A stretch of 64,000 nt of DNA from Gaiellasilicea sp963765705 (GCA_963765705.1 CAVXXJ010000013.1:310001-374000); one strand, 5' to 3'; shown: positions 1 through 10,672, counted from the stretch's first letter. The notes: generated by a model from the letters alone, not told the origin. Numbers and translations are program-made.

Positions 1-360
1 CTCGTGTCCGAGAACAAGTCGCTCTGCCATCCGGCGAGCGTCGACTCGATCCCGACGAGCGCCGGCCAGGAGGATCACGTCTCGATGGGGAACGCGGCGG
101 GCCTGAAGGCGCTGCAGGTGCTCGCGAACGCCGAGCGGGCGCTCGCGATCGAGCTGCTCGCGGGCGCGCAGGCGATCGAGTTCCTGGCTCCGCTCGAGCC
201 CGGGCCGGGCGTCCGCGCGACCCACGACGCCGTGCGCGAGCTCTCCGAGCGGCTGCGCGACGACCGGTCGCTCTCCGACGACATCGAGCGCGTCGCCGAT
301 GCGATCCGCGACGGGTCGATCCTCGCGGCCGCCGAGCTCGAGATCGGGGCGCTGCGGTGA
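1..360 (+). CDS. hutH: Histidine ammonia-lyase, C-terminal part
   Basis: This is the C-terminal ~119 residues of histidine ammonia-lyase, which converts L-histidine to trans-urocanate and ammonia, the first step of histidine degradation. The reading frame is open from base 1, so the N-terminus and the MIO cofactor loop lie outside the window. The visible part holds the family signature HPASVDSIPTSAGQEDHVSM followed by the helical C-terminal tail. The stop TGA overlaps the GTG of the next small gene, and hutU and hutI follow, so this is the end of the first gene of a hut operon. Identification is secure despite truncation. Confidence 0.93.
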   Translation, partial: LVSENKSLCHPASVDSIPTSAGQEDHVSMGNAAGLKALQVLANAERALAIELLAGAQAIEFLAPLEPGPGVRATHDAVRELSERLRDDRSLSDDIERVADAIRDGSILAAAELEIGALR

Positions 361-569
361 GCGGAGCCGCTCGTTCGCCGGTGCCGAAGCATCCGTACCG
401 CGACACCGTGCTGCTCAACCTCGTCCTCGCCGGGCTGATCGTCCTCATCTCCTGGGCGACGGGCGGCGAGCTCGGGCGTGCGGTCGTCTTCGCGACGCTG
501 TACTTCGTCGTCGCGACCGCGTGGTCGTGGTGGCGGTTCAGCAAGCGCCTCGCGAAAGAGCAGTCGTGA
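357..569 (+). CDS. Small membrane protein between hutH and hutU
   Basis: A 70-residue protein with GTG start overlapping the hutH stop (GTGA) and its own stop overlapping the hutU GTG, so it is translationally coupled in the hut operon. Two hydrophobic segments, roughly residues 18-34 and 42-58, suggest a two-pass membrane protein with short basic ends. I do not recognise a family. Its place in the operon suggests a membrane-linked accessory role in histidine use, but nothing in the sequence shows a substrate or partner. Confidence 0.7.
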   Translation: MSGAARSPVPKHPYRDTVLLNLVLAGLIVLISWATGGELGRAVVFATLYFVVATAWSWWRFSKRLAKEQS

Positions 570-2264
570 GCGTCTCTTCGCTCGATGCGGCCGTCGAGGC
601 GCTCGCCGGCGACCTCTCCCGGATCCGTGCGCCGCGCGGGACACAGCTGAACGCCCGCTCGTGGCAGACCGAAGCGCCGCTGCGGATGCTCCTGAACAAC
701 CTCGATCCCGAGGTCGCCGAGCGGCCCGAGGAGCTCGTCGTCTACGGAGGCTCAGGCCGCGCGGCGCGCTCGCACGACGCGCTCAAGGCGATCGTGCGGA
801 CGCTCCTGCGCCTCCGCGACGACGAGACGCTGCTCGTCCAGAGCGGCAAGCCCGTCGGCGTCTTCCGCACCCACGAGGGCGCGCCGCGCGTCCTGATCGC
901 GAACTCGCTGCTCGTGCCCAAGTGGGCGACCTGGGACGAGTTCCGCCGGCTCGAGGCCGAGGGCCTGACGATGTTCGGGCAGATGACGGCCGGGAGCTGG
1001 ATCTACATCGGCACGCAGGGGATCCTGCAGGGCACCTACCAGACCTTCGCCGCGGCCGGCGAGAAGCACTTCGGCTCGGCAGACCTCAGCGGCCGGACGA
1101 TCCTCACAGCGGGGCTCGGCGGCATGGGCGGCGCCCAGCCGCTCGCGGCGACGATGGCGGGCGCCGCGATCCTCTGCATCGAGGTCGACCCGTCTCGGAT
1201 CCAGCGCCGGCTCGAGACGCGCTACCTCGACGAGGTCGCCGACTCGCTCGAGGACGGCGTCGCGCGCGTACGCGCTGCGGCCGCCGAGGGCCGGGCGCTC
1301 TCTGTTGCCGTCGAAGGCAACGCGGCCGAGATCGTGCCGGAACTGTCACAAGAAGCGTGAATCTTTCGACCTCGTCACCGACCAGACGGCGGCGCACGAT
1401 CCGCTCACCGGCTACGTCCCGGTGGGCCTTTCCGTCGGGGAAGCGGCTTCGTTGCGCGCTTCCGACCCCGACGAGTACCTCCGACGGGCGCGCGAGTCGA
1501 TCGCGCGGCACGTCGAGGGGCTCCTCGAATACGTCCGCGCGGGCAGCTATGTCTTCGACTATGGAAACAACCTTCGCGGGGAGGCCTATGAGGCGGGTGT
1601 AGAGGAGGCCTTCTCATACCCGGGCTTCGTCCCGGCCTATATCCGGCCGCTCTTCTGTCGCGGCGTCGGTCCGTTCCGGTGGGCTGCTCTCTCGGGCGAC
1701 CCGGCCGACATCGCGGCCATCGACGACGAGCTCCGGCGGCTGTTCCCCGACGACGCGCTGCTCCTGCGCTGGCTCGAGCTCGCTCCCGAGCGCGTCGCCT
1801 TCCAGGGACTGCCCGCCAGGATCTGCTGGCTCGGCTACGGCGACCGCGCCAAGGCCGGCCTCACGATCAACGAGCTCGTCCGCTCGGGCACCGTCTCGGC
1901 GCCCGTCGTGATCGGCCGCGATCACCTCGACTCCGGTTCGGTCGCGTCCCCGTACCGCGAGACCGAGGCGATGCGCGACGGCTCCGACGCGATCGCCGAC
2001 TGGCCGATCCTGAACGCGCTCCTGAACACGGCTGCGGGCGCGACCTGGGTCAGCGTCCATCACGGCGGCGGCGTCGGGATCGGCAACTCGATCCATGCCG
2101 GCATGGTCGTCCTCGCCGACGGCAGCGACGACGCGGCAGAGCGACTCGAGCGCGTGCTGACGACCGACCCCGGCACGGGCGTGATGCGGCACGCCGACGC
2201 CGGCTACGACGAGGCGCTCGACGCCGCGCGCGAGCACGGCCTCGATCTGCCGAGCGTCAGCTGA
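566..2264 (+). CDS. hutU: Urocanate hydratase (frame broken near 1345)
   Basis: Urocanate hydratase turns urocanate into imidazolone propionate using NAD+ as an electrophile. The N-terminal half (566 to ~1340) carries the family stretches MFGQMTAGSWIYIGTQGI and the glycine-rich TAGLGGMGGAQP nucleotide site; the C-terminal half reads in another frame (~1345 to 2264) and carries VTDQTAAHDPL and HHGGGVGIGNSIHAGM. The switch needs +1 or -2 bases around 1341-1352. Joined, the product is ~565 residues, the normal family length, so this is one gene with a sequence-level frameshift and not two genes. The GTG start overlaps the upstream stop; hutI starts 3 bases after the stop. Confidence 0.92.
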
Positions 2265-2267
2265 CGC

Positions 2268-3496
2268 GTGCCGAAGCTGCTCGTCCGCGACCTGGCACAG
2301 GTCGTCTCGCCCGCCGGGCGCGACGCGCCGCTGCGTGGCGCCGCGTTGCGCGAGCTCGAGCTCCTCGAGCACGCCTACGTGCTCTGCGAGGACGGCTCGA
2401 TCACCGCGATCGGCGCGATGCGCACGCTCGAGCCGCTCGACGGCGACGTCGTCGAGCTGGACGGGCGCGGGCTCTGCGCGATTCCGGGCCTCGTCGACTG
2501 CCACACGCATCCGGCGTTCGGAGGCGATCGCGTCGACGAGTTCTCGCTCCGAGCGGGCGGCGCGACCTACGAGGAGCTGCACGCGTCCGGCGGCGGCATC
2601 CTCTCGACGGTCCGCGCGACGCGGGCGGCCGGGGAGGACGGGCTTGCGGAAGCCGTCGCGCGCCACGCGCGGCTGGATGCTGCGCGCGGGCACGACGACG
2701 TTCGAGGGGAAGTCGGGCTACGGGCTCGACCGCGAGACCGAGCTCGCGTCGCTGCGCGCGATCCGGTCGGCGGGCGGGATCCCGACCTGGCTCGGCGCGC
2801 ACGCGATCCCTCCGGAGCACGACGACGCGGACGCCTATCTCGACTTCCTGCTCGCCGACGTCCTGCCCGACGCGGCTCGGATCGCCGAGGCGGCCGACGT
2901 CTTCCTCGAGCGAGGCGCGTTCGACGCCGCCCAGGCGCGCCGCTACCTCGAAGCGTGCCGCGAGCAGGGGCTCGCGCTCCGGCTCCACGGCGACCAGTTC
3001 ACCGAAGCGGGCGCGATCCCGCTCGCGATCGAGCTCGGCGCCCGTTCGGTCGACCACCTCGAAGCGACAGGCCTTCGAGGGCGTCGCGGCGCTGGCGGCG
3101 AGCGACGTGACCGGCGTGCTGCTCCCTGCGAGCGCGCTGTTCCTCGACCGCCCGATGCCGCCGGCACGTGCGCTCGTCGATGCCGGTGCGGCCGTCGCGC
3201 TCGCGACGGACTTCAATCCCGGCAGCGCCTTCTGCGAGAGCCTGCCGCTCGTCTGCTCGCTCGCCGCGACGCAGCTGCACCTGAGCCCGGCCGAGGCGCT
3301 CGCCGCCTGCACGGTCAACGCCGCCCACGTCCTCGGCCGCGCGGGCCGGCTCGGCCGGATCGCGGCCGGGTACGCCGCCGACCTGACGCTCCTCGACGCG
3401 CCCGACTGGCGCCACCTCGCCTACCACCTCGGCGGCGACATCGTCTCCGCCGTCGTCAAGGACGGAGCCGTTGCGTGGTCGCGCGCGGCATACTGA
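2268..3496 (+). CDS. hutI: Imidazolonepropionase (two frame breaks)
   Basis: Imidazolonepropionase hydrolyses imidazolone propionate to N-formimino-glutamate in the third step of histidine degradation. It is an amidohydrolase: the metal-binding VDCHTHPAFGGDR lies at about residues 76-88, then FEGKSGYGLDRETEL and the LALRLHGDQF strand, and the late ATDFNPGSA motif. The product moves through three successive frames, with breaks near 2664-2672 and 3069-3075; both fit loss of one GC/CG pair, and restoring them gives ~410 residues, the family norm. The GTG start is 3 bases after hutU. The end overlaps the -10 box of the next gene. Confidence 0.9.
3489..3494 (+). promoter_or_regulatory. -10 box CATACT, leaderless type
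   Basis: CATACT lies 6 bases before the ATG at 3501, inside the last codons of hutI. The short distance predicts transcription starting at or next to the start codon. Confidence 0.5.
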
Positions 3497-3500
3497 CCGC

Positions 3501-3920
3501 ATGCCGACGAAGAAGCAGATCCGCCGCCAGCAGAAGCTGAAGCGGCACGAGTGGGAAGAGGTCTACGTCGACGAGGAGGGCCGCGAGCTCGATCCCGAGG
3601 AAGCGGCGGAGCTGATCGGCGCGACGCAGTCGCCCAAGGCGGCGAAGACCGAACGAGCCGCGCGGAAGCAGCCTGCAGCCCGCGCCGGACGCACGATCGA
3701 GCCGCCGTCGATGCGGCGGACACTGAAGCGCGGAATGCTCTTCGCCCCGTTGATGCTCGTCACCGTGCACATCCTCGACCCGGGCGTCCCTTGGGGTACC
3801 AAGATCGTCTCCACGGCACCGCTGTTGCTGTTCTTCCTGCCGTTCAGCTACTTCCTGGACACGATGGTCTACCGCTCGTACCAGAAGCGCATGGGCCGGG
3901 ACGAGCCGAAGGGGTCTTAG
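3501..3920 (+). CDS. Small membrane protein with charged N-terminus
   Basis: A 139-residue protein: the first ~45 residues are strongly charged (PTKKQIRRQQKLKRHEWEE), then a low-complexity Ala/Lys linker, then two hydrophobic segments at about 77-95 and 103-122, and a short basic tail. This layout suggests a two-pass membrane protein with a cytoplasmic N-terminal region. I do not recognise the family. ATG 3501 is chosen because it fits the -10 box 6 bases upstream and the start of the conserved-looking basic region. It converges with, and overlaps by a few bases, the cupin gene on the other strand. Confidence 0.75.
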   Translation: MPTKKQIRRQQKLKRHEWEEVYVDEEGRELDPEEAAELIGATQSPKAAKTERAARKQPAARAGRTIEPPSMRRTLKRGMLFAPLMLVTVHILDPGVPWGTKIVSTAPLLLFFLPFSYFLDTMVYRSYQKRMGRDEPKGS

Positions 3921-4245
3921 CTGCCGCGGTAGTGGCCCTCGCCGGGCCAGGGCGCGAGCAGCAGCAGTACCCGGGCGCCGTCGTCGCTCGCGAGCGAGTG
4001 CCGTTCATCCGGATCGAAGCGGCAGAGCACCCCGGACCCGCGTCGACCGACTCGCCCCCGGCCGAGATCCGCACCCGCCCCTCGAGCACCGTCACCCACG
4101 CGTTCTCCTTCACCTGATGGTCGCCCATCACCTGTCCGGGGTTGAGAACGATCAGCACGGCGCGGGCTTCGTTGCCCGAGTGGACAACGAGGGGATCACG
4201 CGTCCCTGCCGGCGCCTCGGTTTCCATCAGGTTCCAGCTCTGCAC
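3917..4245 (-). CDS. Cupin-domain protein (frame broken near 4033)
   Basis: A small single-domain cupin (~110 residues when repaired). The first half reads MGDHQVKENAWVTVLEGRVRI, a typical cupin 1 stretch, and the second half, in a shifted frame, reads RFDPDERHSLASDDGARVLLLL, a cupin 2 stretch ending GEGHYRGS. The break lies at 4029-4036, at a run of G on the coding strand, and needs one base or four bases restored. Small cupins bind a metal or small ligand, but the substrate cannot be told here. The GTG start sits 7 bases after a TATCCT -10 box that overlaps the divergent promoter of the hydrolase at 4272. Confidence 0.78.
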
Positions 4246-4252
4246 GGGCCCA

Positions 4253-4258
4253 AGGATA
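4253..4258 (-). promoter_or_regulatory. -10 box TATCCT for the cupin gene
   Basis: On the minus strand TATCCT is followed by 7 bases and then the GTG start at 4245, a leaderless arrangement. It shares two base pairs with the divergent plus-strand box at 4257-4262. Confidence 0.5.
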
Positions 4259-4262
4259 GACT
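4257..4262 (+). promoter_or_regulatory. -10 box TAGACT for the hydrolase-hisS-aspS operon
   Basis: TAGACT lies 9 bases before the ATG at 4272 and overlaps the minus-strand box of the cupin gene, so only one direction could be bound at a time. Confidence 0.55.
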
Positions 4263-4271
4263 CATCCGCCC

Positions 4272-4907
4272 ATGACGCTCGCGGTCGACCAGCTCTCGCT
4301 CGGCCAGATCGGGACGAATTGCTACCTCGTCCGCGCCGACCGGTCAGCGACGGCAGCGGTCGTCGTCGACCCGGGCGACGAGGCGGCCGAGATCCGGCTC
4401 AGTCTCGCCCGTTCGGGTGCCACATGCGCGGCGATCCTGCTGACGCACAGCCACTACGACCACATCGGCGCGCTCGCCGACCTCGCCGAAGGGACGGGCG
4501 CGCCGGTCTGGCTGCCGCAGGGCGAGCTGGACGTCTTCCGCCGCCCGAACGACTTCTTCCCCGGCATCTCGGTGCGGGCGTACGAGGGCGAGGCGACACT
4601 GCTCGCGGGAGGCGAGACGGTCGAGCTGGCAGGCATCTCGTTCCAGGTGCTCCACGTTCCCGGACACTCGCCCGGGCACGTCTCGTACTACGCCGACGGC
4701 TGCCTCTTCTCCGGCGACGTGCTCTTCGCCGGCTCGGTCGGCCGCACCGACCTGCCGTTCGGGGACTGGGAGACCCTGGTCGAGTCGATCCGATCCCTGA
4801 CCGACGCCTATCCGCCCGAGACCGTCGTCTACTCGGGGCACGGGCCGTCGACGACACTCGGCGGCGAGCTCGCGCGCAATCCGTTCCTCGCCGAGCTTCG
4901 CGCGTGA
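4272..4907 (+). CDS. Metallo-beta-lactamase-fold hydrolase (glyoxalase II-like)
   Basis: A 211-residue metal-dependent hydrolase. The metal motif THSHYDHIG lies at about residues 58-66, a second ligand region HVPGHSPGHVSY near 130, the bridging Asp in FSGDVLF near 148, and a C-terminal SGHG histidine near 187. This is the short glyoxalase II-like/YcbL-like form. It is the first gene of an operon with hisS (stop TGA overlaps the GTG of hisS), a pairing also known in other actinobacteria. The real substrate is unknown; a thioester such as a hydroxyacyl-glutathione or mycothiol adduct is plausible. Confidence 0.88.
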   Translation: MTLAVDQLSLGQIGTNCYLVRADRSATAAVVVDPGDEAAEIRLSLARSGATCAAILLTHSHYDHIGALADLAEGTGAPVWLPQGELDVFRRPNDFFPGISVRAYEGEATLLAGGETVELAGISFQVLHVPGHSPGHVSYYADGCLFSGDVLFAGSVGRTDLPFGDWETLVESIRSLTDAYPPETVVYSGHGPSTTLGGELARNPFLAELRA

Positions 4908-6140
4908 AGCTCCAACGACCGCGCGGCACGCACGACATCCTCCCGTCGGAGCAGCCGCTGTGGCAGCGCGTCATCGGCGAGATGGAGCGTCTCTGCGCGC
5001 TCTACGGCTACCGGCGCATCCAGACGCCCGTCTTCGAGGACACCGAGCTCTTCGCGCGCACGTCGGGCGTCGGCTCCGACATCGTCCAGAAGGAGATGTA
5101 CACCTTCACCGACCGCTCCGACCGGTCGCTGACGCTCCGCCCCGAGGGCACTGCGCCGATCTGCCGGGCGTACGTCGAGCACGGCTTCCACAGGGAGCCG
5201 CAGCCGCAGAAGCTCTACACGATCGGCTCGATGTACCGGTACGGGAGGCCGGGCCGCGGCCGCTACAGCGAGCACTGGCAGCTCTCGGTCGAGGGGATCG
5301 GCACCGACGACCCCGCGATCGACGCCGAGATCATCCAGCTCTACGACACGCTCCTGCACCGGCTCGGGATCGAGCAGTACCGGCTGGAGCTGAACTCGAT
5401 CGGCTGCCGCGAGTGCCGGCCCGCCTACCTCGAGAAGCTGCGCGCCTGGCTCGCCGAGCACGAGGACGCGCTGGACGCCGACGCACGGGAAAAGGCCGCC
5501 ACGAGCCCGTTGCGCGTCTTCGACGTCAAGCACCCGGCGACAAGGAAGCTGCTCGAGGCGGCGCCGAAGATCGGCGAGTCGCTCTGCGACGCATGCGTCG
5601 AGCACTTCGCCGCTGTCCGCGCCGACCTCGACGCGACGGGCGTCGGGTACGACCTCGTTCCGACGCTCGTGCGCGGGCTCGACTACTACTCGCGCACGAC
5701 CTGGGAGTTCATCGGGCCGATGGACAACGAGAACTCGACCATCTCCGGCGGTGGCCGCTACGACTATCTGGTCGAGGAGATCGGCGGCCCGCCGACGCCG
5801 GGCGTCGGCTTCGGCGCCGGGATCGAGCGCCTGCTGATCGCGATGGAGGACGAAGGTGTCGCGATGCCGGAGGCGCCGGCCGTCGACGTCTTCTTCGCCC
5901 GCGAGCCGGACGCACCGCGCGAGCTGGTCGCTCCGCTCCTCCGCGACCTGCGCAACGCGGGCGTCGCCGCGGACGCCGACTACGCCGGCCGCTCGCTCAA
6001 GGGCCAGCTGACCCAGGCAGGCCGCTCCGGCGCGCGCACGACCGTGATCCTCCGCGCCGAGCGACGCGCTCGTGCGCCGAGCCGGAGAGCAGGACGAACC
6101 GGTCGCTCACGCAGAGCTTCTCGGCAGACTGTCTCGATGA
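4904..6140 (+). CDS. hisS: Histidyl-tRNA synthetase (frame broken near 6062)
   Basis: Class II histidyl-tRNA synthetase, attaching histidine to tRNA-His. Motif 1 region follows the start (RPRGTHDILP), motif 2 is around MYRYGRPGRGRYSEHWQ, the histidine-specific loop is LVRGLDYYSRTTWEF, and motif 3 is GGRYDYL to GFGAGIERL. The C-terminal anticodon-binding domain runs in frame to ILRAE, then continues one frame over to end GRLSR at a TGA that overlaps the aspS ATG. The break at 6061-6065 fits loss of one GC pair. Repaired length is ~412 residues, normal for the family. Confidence 0.94.
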
Positions 6141-7881
6141 TCTGGCGTACCCACATGTGCGGCGAGCCCCGCAAGGAGCTCGTCGGCGAGAAGCTGACCC
6201 TCTCGGGGTGGGCGGCGCGCCGCCGCGACCACGGCGGGCTCGTCTTCGTCGATCTCCGCGACCGCACCGGGATCACGCAGCTCGTGATCAACCCCGAGCT
6301 CGCGGCGGAGGCGGCCGAGCTCGCGCACCAGATCCGCAACGAGTTCGTCCTCCGCGCCGAGGGCACGCTCGTCGCGCGCGAGCGCCGAGACCGTCAACGA
6401 GAACATGCCGACCGGCGAGGTCGAGCTCCAGGTCGAGTCGCTCGAGATCGTCAGCCGCTCGACGCCGCTGCCGTTCCAGCTCGACGAGGAGAACGTCGAC
6501 GAGACGCTCCGCCTCCGCTACCGCTGGCTCGACCTGCGCCGCGACAAGCTGCAGCGAAACATCGGCCTGCGCGCGCAGATGGTCGGGATCATCCGGCGCG
6601 AGATGGAGGCCGCCGGCTTCCTCGACATCCAGACGCCGATCCTGTTCAAGCCGACGCCCGAGGGCGCGCGCGACTTCGTCGTCCCGAGCCGCCTCCAGAA
6701 GGGCCGCTTCTACGCGCTCCCGCAGAGCCCGCAGATCCTCAAGCAGCTGACGATGGTCGCCGGCTTCGACCGCTACTACCAGATCGCGATCTGCTTCCGG
6801 GACGAGGATCTCCGCGCCGACCGCGTCCAGGAGATCACGCAGCTCGACGTCGAGATGAGCTTCCCCGACCAGGAGTTCCTCTACGACGTGATGGAGCGGA
6901 TGTACGCGCGAATCTGGCGCGAGTGCCTGGGGATCGAGATCGAGACGCCGTTCCCGCGGATGACGTTCGAGGAGGCCGATCGCCGCTTCGGCACCGACAA
7001 GCCCGACACGCGCTTCGCGCTCGAGATCGAGGACGCGACCGAGGTCACCCGCGGCTCCGAGTTCGGCGTCTTCGCAGAGCGCCGAGGCCGTCCGCTTCCT
7101 GCGCGTGCCGCAGGAGTACTCAGCCGCGGCGATCTCGCAAAGCTCGAGGAGCTGGCGAAGGAGTGGGGGGCGAAAGGGCTCGCGTACCTCGTCTACGACG
7201 AGGAGGGAGAGGTGCGCTCGCCGATCGCGAAGTTCCTCTCGGAGGAGGAGCTGGCCGCTTTCCGCGGCGAGCCCGCGTCGACCGTTCTCTTCGCCGCCGA
7301 CGCCTGGCCGGCGACGTCGCGCGTGCTCGGCGCGCTCCGCAGCCATCTCGGCAAGGAGCTCGGCCTGATCGACGAGGAGGTCTTCACGTTCCTCTGGGTC
7401 TACGACTTCCCGATGTTCGAGCGCGACGAGGACGAGGGGCGCTGGACCGCGGTCCACCACCCGTTCACGCGGCCGACGAAGGAGTGGGAGGACACGCTTC
7501 GCGGACGATCCCGAGCACGCGCTGGCGCACGCGTACGACCTGATCGTGAACGGGAACGAGCTCGGCGGCGGCAGCTTCAGGATCCACGAGCCCGAGATCC
7601 AGGCGCAGGTGTTCGAGCTGCTCGGCCTCTCCGAGGAGGAGCAGCGCTCGAAGTTCGGCTTCCTGCTCGACGCGCTCGCCATGGGCGCGCCGCCGATGGG
7701 CGGGATCGCGCTCGGGATCGACCGGATGACGATGGTGCTCGCCGCGCGAGCCGAACCTGCGCGACGTGATCGCGTTCCCGAAGAACCAGGCGGGCGTCGA
7801 TCCGATGAGCGGCGCGCCGTCCGAAGTCACGCAGGAGCGCTGCTCGAGCTCGGAATACAGCTGCACGAGCCTCCGAGCTAA
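6137..7881 (+). CDS. aspS: Aspartyl-tRNA synthetase (six frame breaks)
   Basis: Bacterial-type aspartyl-tRNA synthetase. Order of pieces: anticodon OB fold (GWAARRRDHGGLVFVDLRDR), motif 1 (RRDKLQRNIGLRA), motif 2 and ATP site (FRDEDLRADRVQEITQLD), the GAD insertion domain (PQEYS to DAWPATSRVLG), the FLWVYDFPMFE strand and motif 3 (GIALGIDRM). The product jumps frames at about 6384, 7081, 7121, 7502, 7746 and 7838, always at GC/CG-rich spots. No single frame encodes a working enzyme, yet every conserved block is present, so I read this as one normal ~580-residue gene with consensus errors. It is coupled to hisS by ATGA. Confidence 0.92.
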
Positions 7882-7972
7882 GAATTTTCCGCAATGACAG
7901 CCGATGAACCGGGCATACTTCCGGGCGAGCCGCGCAGCGGCCTGCAGTAGACCTCAGAAAGCGTGACAACAG

Positions 7973-8994
7973 ATGTCGTCAGGTGATTCAGAGCGTTCGG
8001 CCGCGGGTCTGACCGCGCTCCCGACGGTGGAGCAGCTCCAGCGCTCCGGCGAGGGCTACGACGAGCAGGGCGTGCGGCAGGCGTTCGACGCCTTCCGCCG
8101 CCACACCGCCCAGCTGCAGGCGCAGCTCCGCGTGCTCCAGGCCGCGCACAAGACGTCCAACGTCGAGCCCACCGGACACGCCGTCCGCATGGACTCGCTG
8201 CACCTGATCCGCGCCGCCGCCGAGTTCGCCGACACGCTCGAGCGCGACGCCCAGACCGCGTCCGCCACGCAGCTCCAGCGCACCGAGGAAGAGGTGCGCA
8301 AGAAGCAGAACGAGCTCCAGGAGCGCGAGTCCGAGATCGAGCGCTACCGCAGCGAGTCGGAGCGCCAGCGCTCGGAGATTCTCGCCGCCGCGAAAGCGGA
8401 GGCCCGCGACCTGCTCGGCAAGGCCAACGCCGATGCGACGCGCGAGCTGCGCGAAGCCGAGACACGCGGGAACCGGCTGCTCGAGCAGTCGCGGCACCAG
8501 GCGACCGAGCTCACGAACGCCGCCCGGGCCGAGGTCGAGCAGACGCTCGAGTGGGCCCGCGCCCAGGCGACCGCAGTCATGGCCCGTGCGCAGAAGGGGG
8601 CCGAGCAGCTCCTCGCTGCCGCCGGCCTCGGCGAGCCCGCGATCAGCCAGGTCGTGCAGTCGATCGTCGATGCGAACGACAGCGAGATCGCCCGCACCGC
8701 CGGCCCGGCTGCCCCGGCGCGTCCGGCTCAGGCGATCGCCGCGCCGCCGGTCGAGGCTCCTCCGGTGTCCGCACCGCCCAGTTCGGCTCCCGCTCCTTCC
8801 GCTCCGCCCGTCAGCGCCCCGCAGCGGCGCCCGAAGCGGTCGACGAGCCCGAGCGGAACGACGACGACAACCCCCGCTGGTCGGGGGCCCCCGAGGAAGC
8901 TCCGCCGCCCGCTCCCCCCGTCACGCCGTTCGCCGGTGCCGAGCCCGAGCACGCCGGTCCGGACGAAGACGGGGAGCCCGACAACGAGCGCTAG
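7973..8994 (+). CDS. DivIVA-like coiled-coil protein (frame broken near 8820)
   Basis: A ~340-residue mostly helical protein. Residues ~20-60 (FDAFRRHTAQLQAQLRVLQ) start a coiled coil; a long charged heptad region follows (EEVRKKQNELQERESEIERYR to RQATELTNAARAEVEQ), then a Pro/Ala-rich linker and an acidic tail ending GPDEDGEPDNER. The tail is in a different frame from the coiled coil; the switch between 8811 and 8835 needs one or four bases restored. The layout resembles actinobacterial DivIVA/cellulose-binding-like polar scaffold proteins, but that is inference from composition. The next gene, with a membrane anchor and a Glu-Pro rod, starts 3 bases after the stop. Confidence 0.72.
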
Positions 8995-8997
8995 CCC

Positions 8998-9935
<938 letters not shown>

Positions 9936-9939
<4 letters not shown>

Positions 9940-10361
9940 CGCTCACCCTGCTCCAGCGCACGATCGCTCTGGCGGCCGTCGCCCTCGTCGCCGGAGTGGC
10001 GGTGCTCGCACTCACCGGAGAAGCCGCCAGCGACGCCGAGCCGGGGCCGCAGCAGGTGCCGGTCGCGGGCGGCGGCGGCTGGTACACGGCGCTCGCGGGC
10101 TCGCGCGGTGCCGCCCGCGACGCCGAGCGGACGACGTGCGCGCTGACGCTCACCGCCCGGTCGCTCGGCGTCAGCCATCCCGTGCTTCCGTGTGGAGCAA
10201 AGATCTTCATCAGCTACGGCGGCGCCGAGGTCCTGACCGAGGTGATCGACACGAAGCTGAAGCAACCCGGACGCCAGTTCGAGCTGACCGAGACGCTGGC
10301 GCAACAGCTCGGTATCGAAGGCACACAGCAGATCCGCTGGCGATTTGCGACACGAGGCTGA
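9936..10361 (+). CDS. RlpA-like double-psi beta-barrel protein, membrane-anchored
   Basis: A 141-residue protein with an N-terminal hydrophobic segment (residues ~6-27, uncleaved anchor or signal) and a short linker, then a domain with features of the RlpA/3D double-psi barrel: GWYTALAGSRGA, TLTARSLGVSHPVLPCG, and VIDTKLKQPGRQFELTE, where the Asp matches the catalytic position in RlpA-type lytic transglycosylases. The GTG start overlaps the stop of the Glu-Pro protein. A role in peptidoglycan remodelling outside the membrane is likely by fold; activity is not proven because only part of the RlpA active-site signature is clear. Confidence 0.68.
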
Positions 10362-10377
10362 GCCAGGCCGCGAAGCG

Positions 10378-10395
10378 GCCCCTTCAGGGGTTTGC
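10378..10395 (+). terminator. Short hairpin after the RlpA-like gene
   Basis: A CCCC-TTCA-GGGG hairpin followed by TTT, 15-35 bases after the stop codon at 10361. It is short, so termination strength is uncertain. Confidence 0.4.
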
Positions 10396-10436
10396 GCGAT
10401 CGGAGTCCGCTTCTGCGGATTTCGATCATGCGACGG

Positions 10437-10442
10437 TATGAT
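10437..10442 (+). promoter_or_regulatory. -10 box TATGAT for the 6S RNA candidate
   Basis: TATGAT is close to the consensus -10 and sits 7-10 bases before the first base of the RNA closing stem. No good -35 hexamer is visible at 17 bases upstream. Confidence 0.55.
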
Positions 10443-10448
10443 TGACAG

Positions 10449-10617
10449 TGCTCGACCCTGTACGTGGCCTTGCGCGTAAACGTGAACCAACGCTCACGTG
10501 AAGGGAGCCTGGGTCCGGTCTAGACCTCACCCGTCGATGTCCGGCACGGCACCCACCTGCTAAGGCAGGTTCGCATCGGCGCAAGGAAGCATCGGCAGGG
10601 TCGGAGCGCTATTTTTG
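10449..10617 (+). ncRNA. ssrS: 6S RNA candidate
   Basis: A ~165-base non-coding segment folding as a long rod. CGACCCTG (10453-10460) pairs with CAGGGTCG (10596-10603), and CCTTGCGC (10468-10475) pairs with GCGCAAGG (10579-10586). Inside are a hairpin ACGTGA/TCACGT (10480-10499) and ACCTGC/GCAGGT (10555-10570). The stretch CGGCACCCACCTG is very like the conserved 3' side of the 6S central bubble in other bacteria. A TATGAT -10 lies just upstream and T5 follows at 10612-10616. 6S RNA mimics an open promoter and binds RNA polymerase in stationary phase. Location near aspS is also seen for 6S RNA in Bacillus. The family call is from memory of motifs, not a covariance search. Confidence 0.65.
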
Positions 10618-10625
10618 TTGCGCAA

Positions 10626-10655
10626 GATCGGGATCTGCGGAAGCAGATCCCGATC
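10626..10655 (+). terminator. 13-bp perfect hairpin downstream of the 6S RNA
   Basis: GATCGGGATCTGC (10626-10638), loop GGAA, and its exact complement (10643-10655). It follows the T5 tract of the RNA, so it may be a back-up terminator or insulator before mnmA. Confidence 0.55.
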
Positions 10656-10672
10656 GCGCGAAGACCCCTAAG

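Noticed and set aside
6137..7881. Programmed frameshifting in aspS and other broken genes
   Set aside because: Six shifts in one gene, no slippery heptamers or following pseudoknots, and the same 2-base signature in unrelated genes make a sequence-quality cause far more likely.
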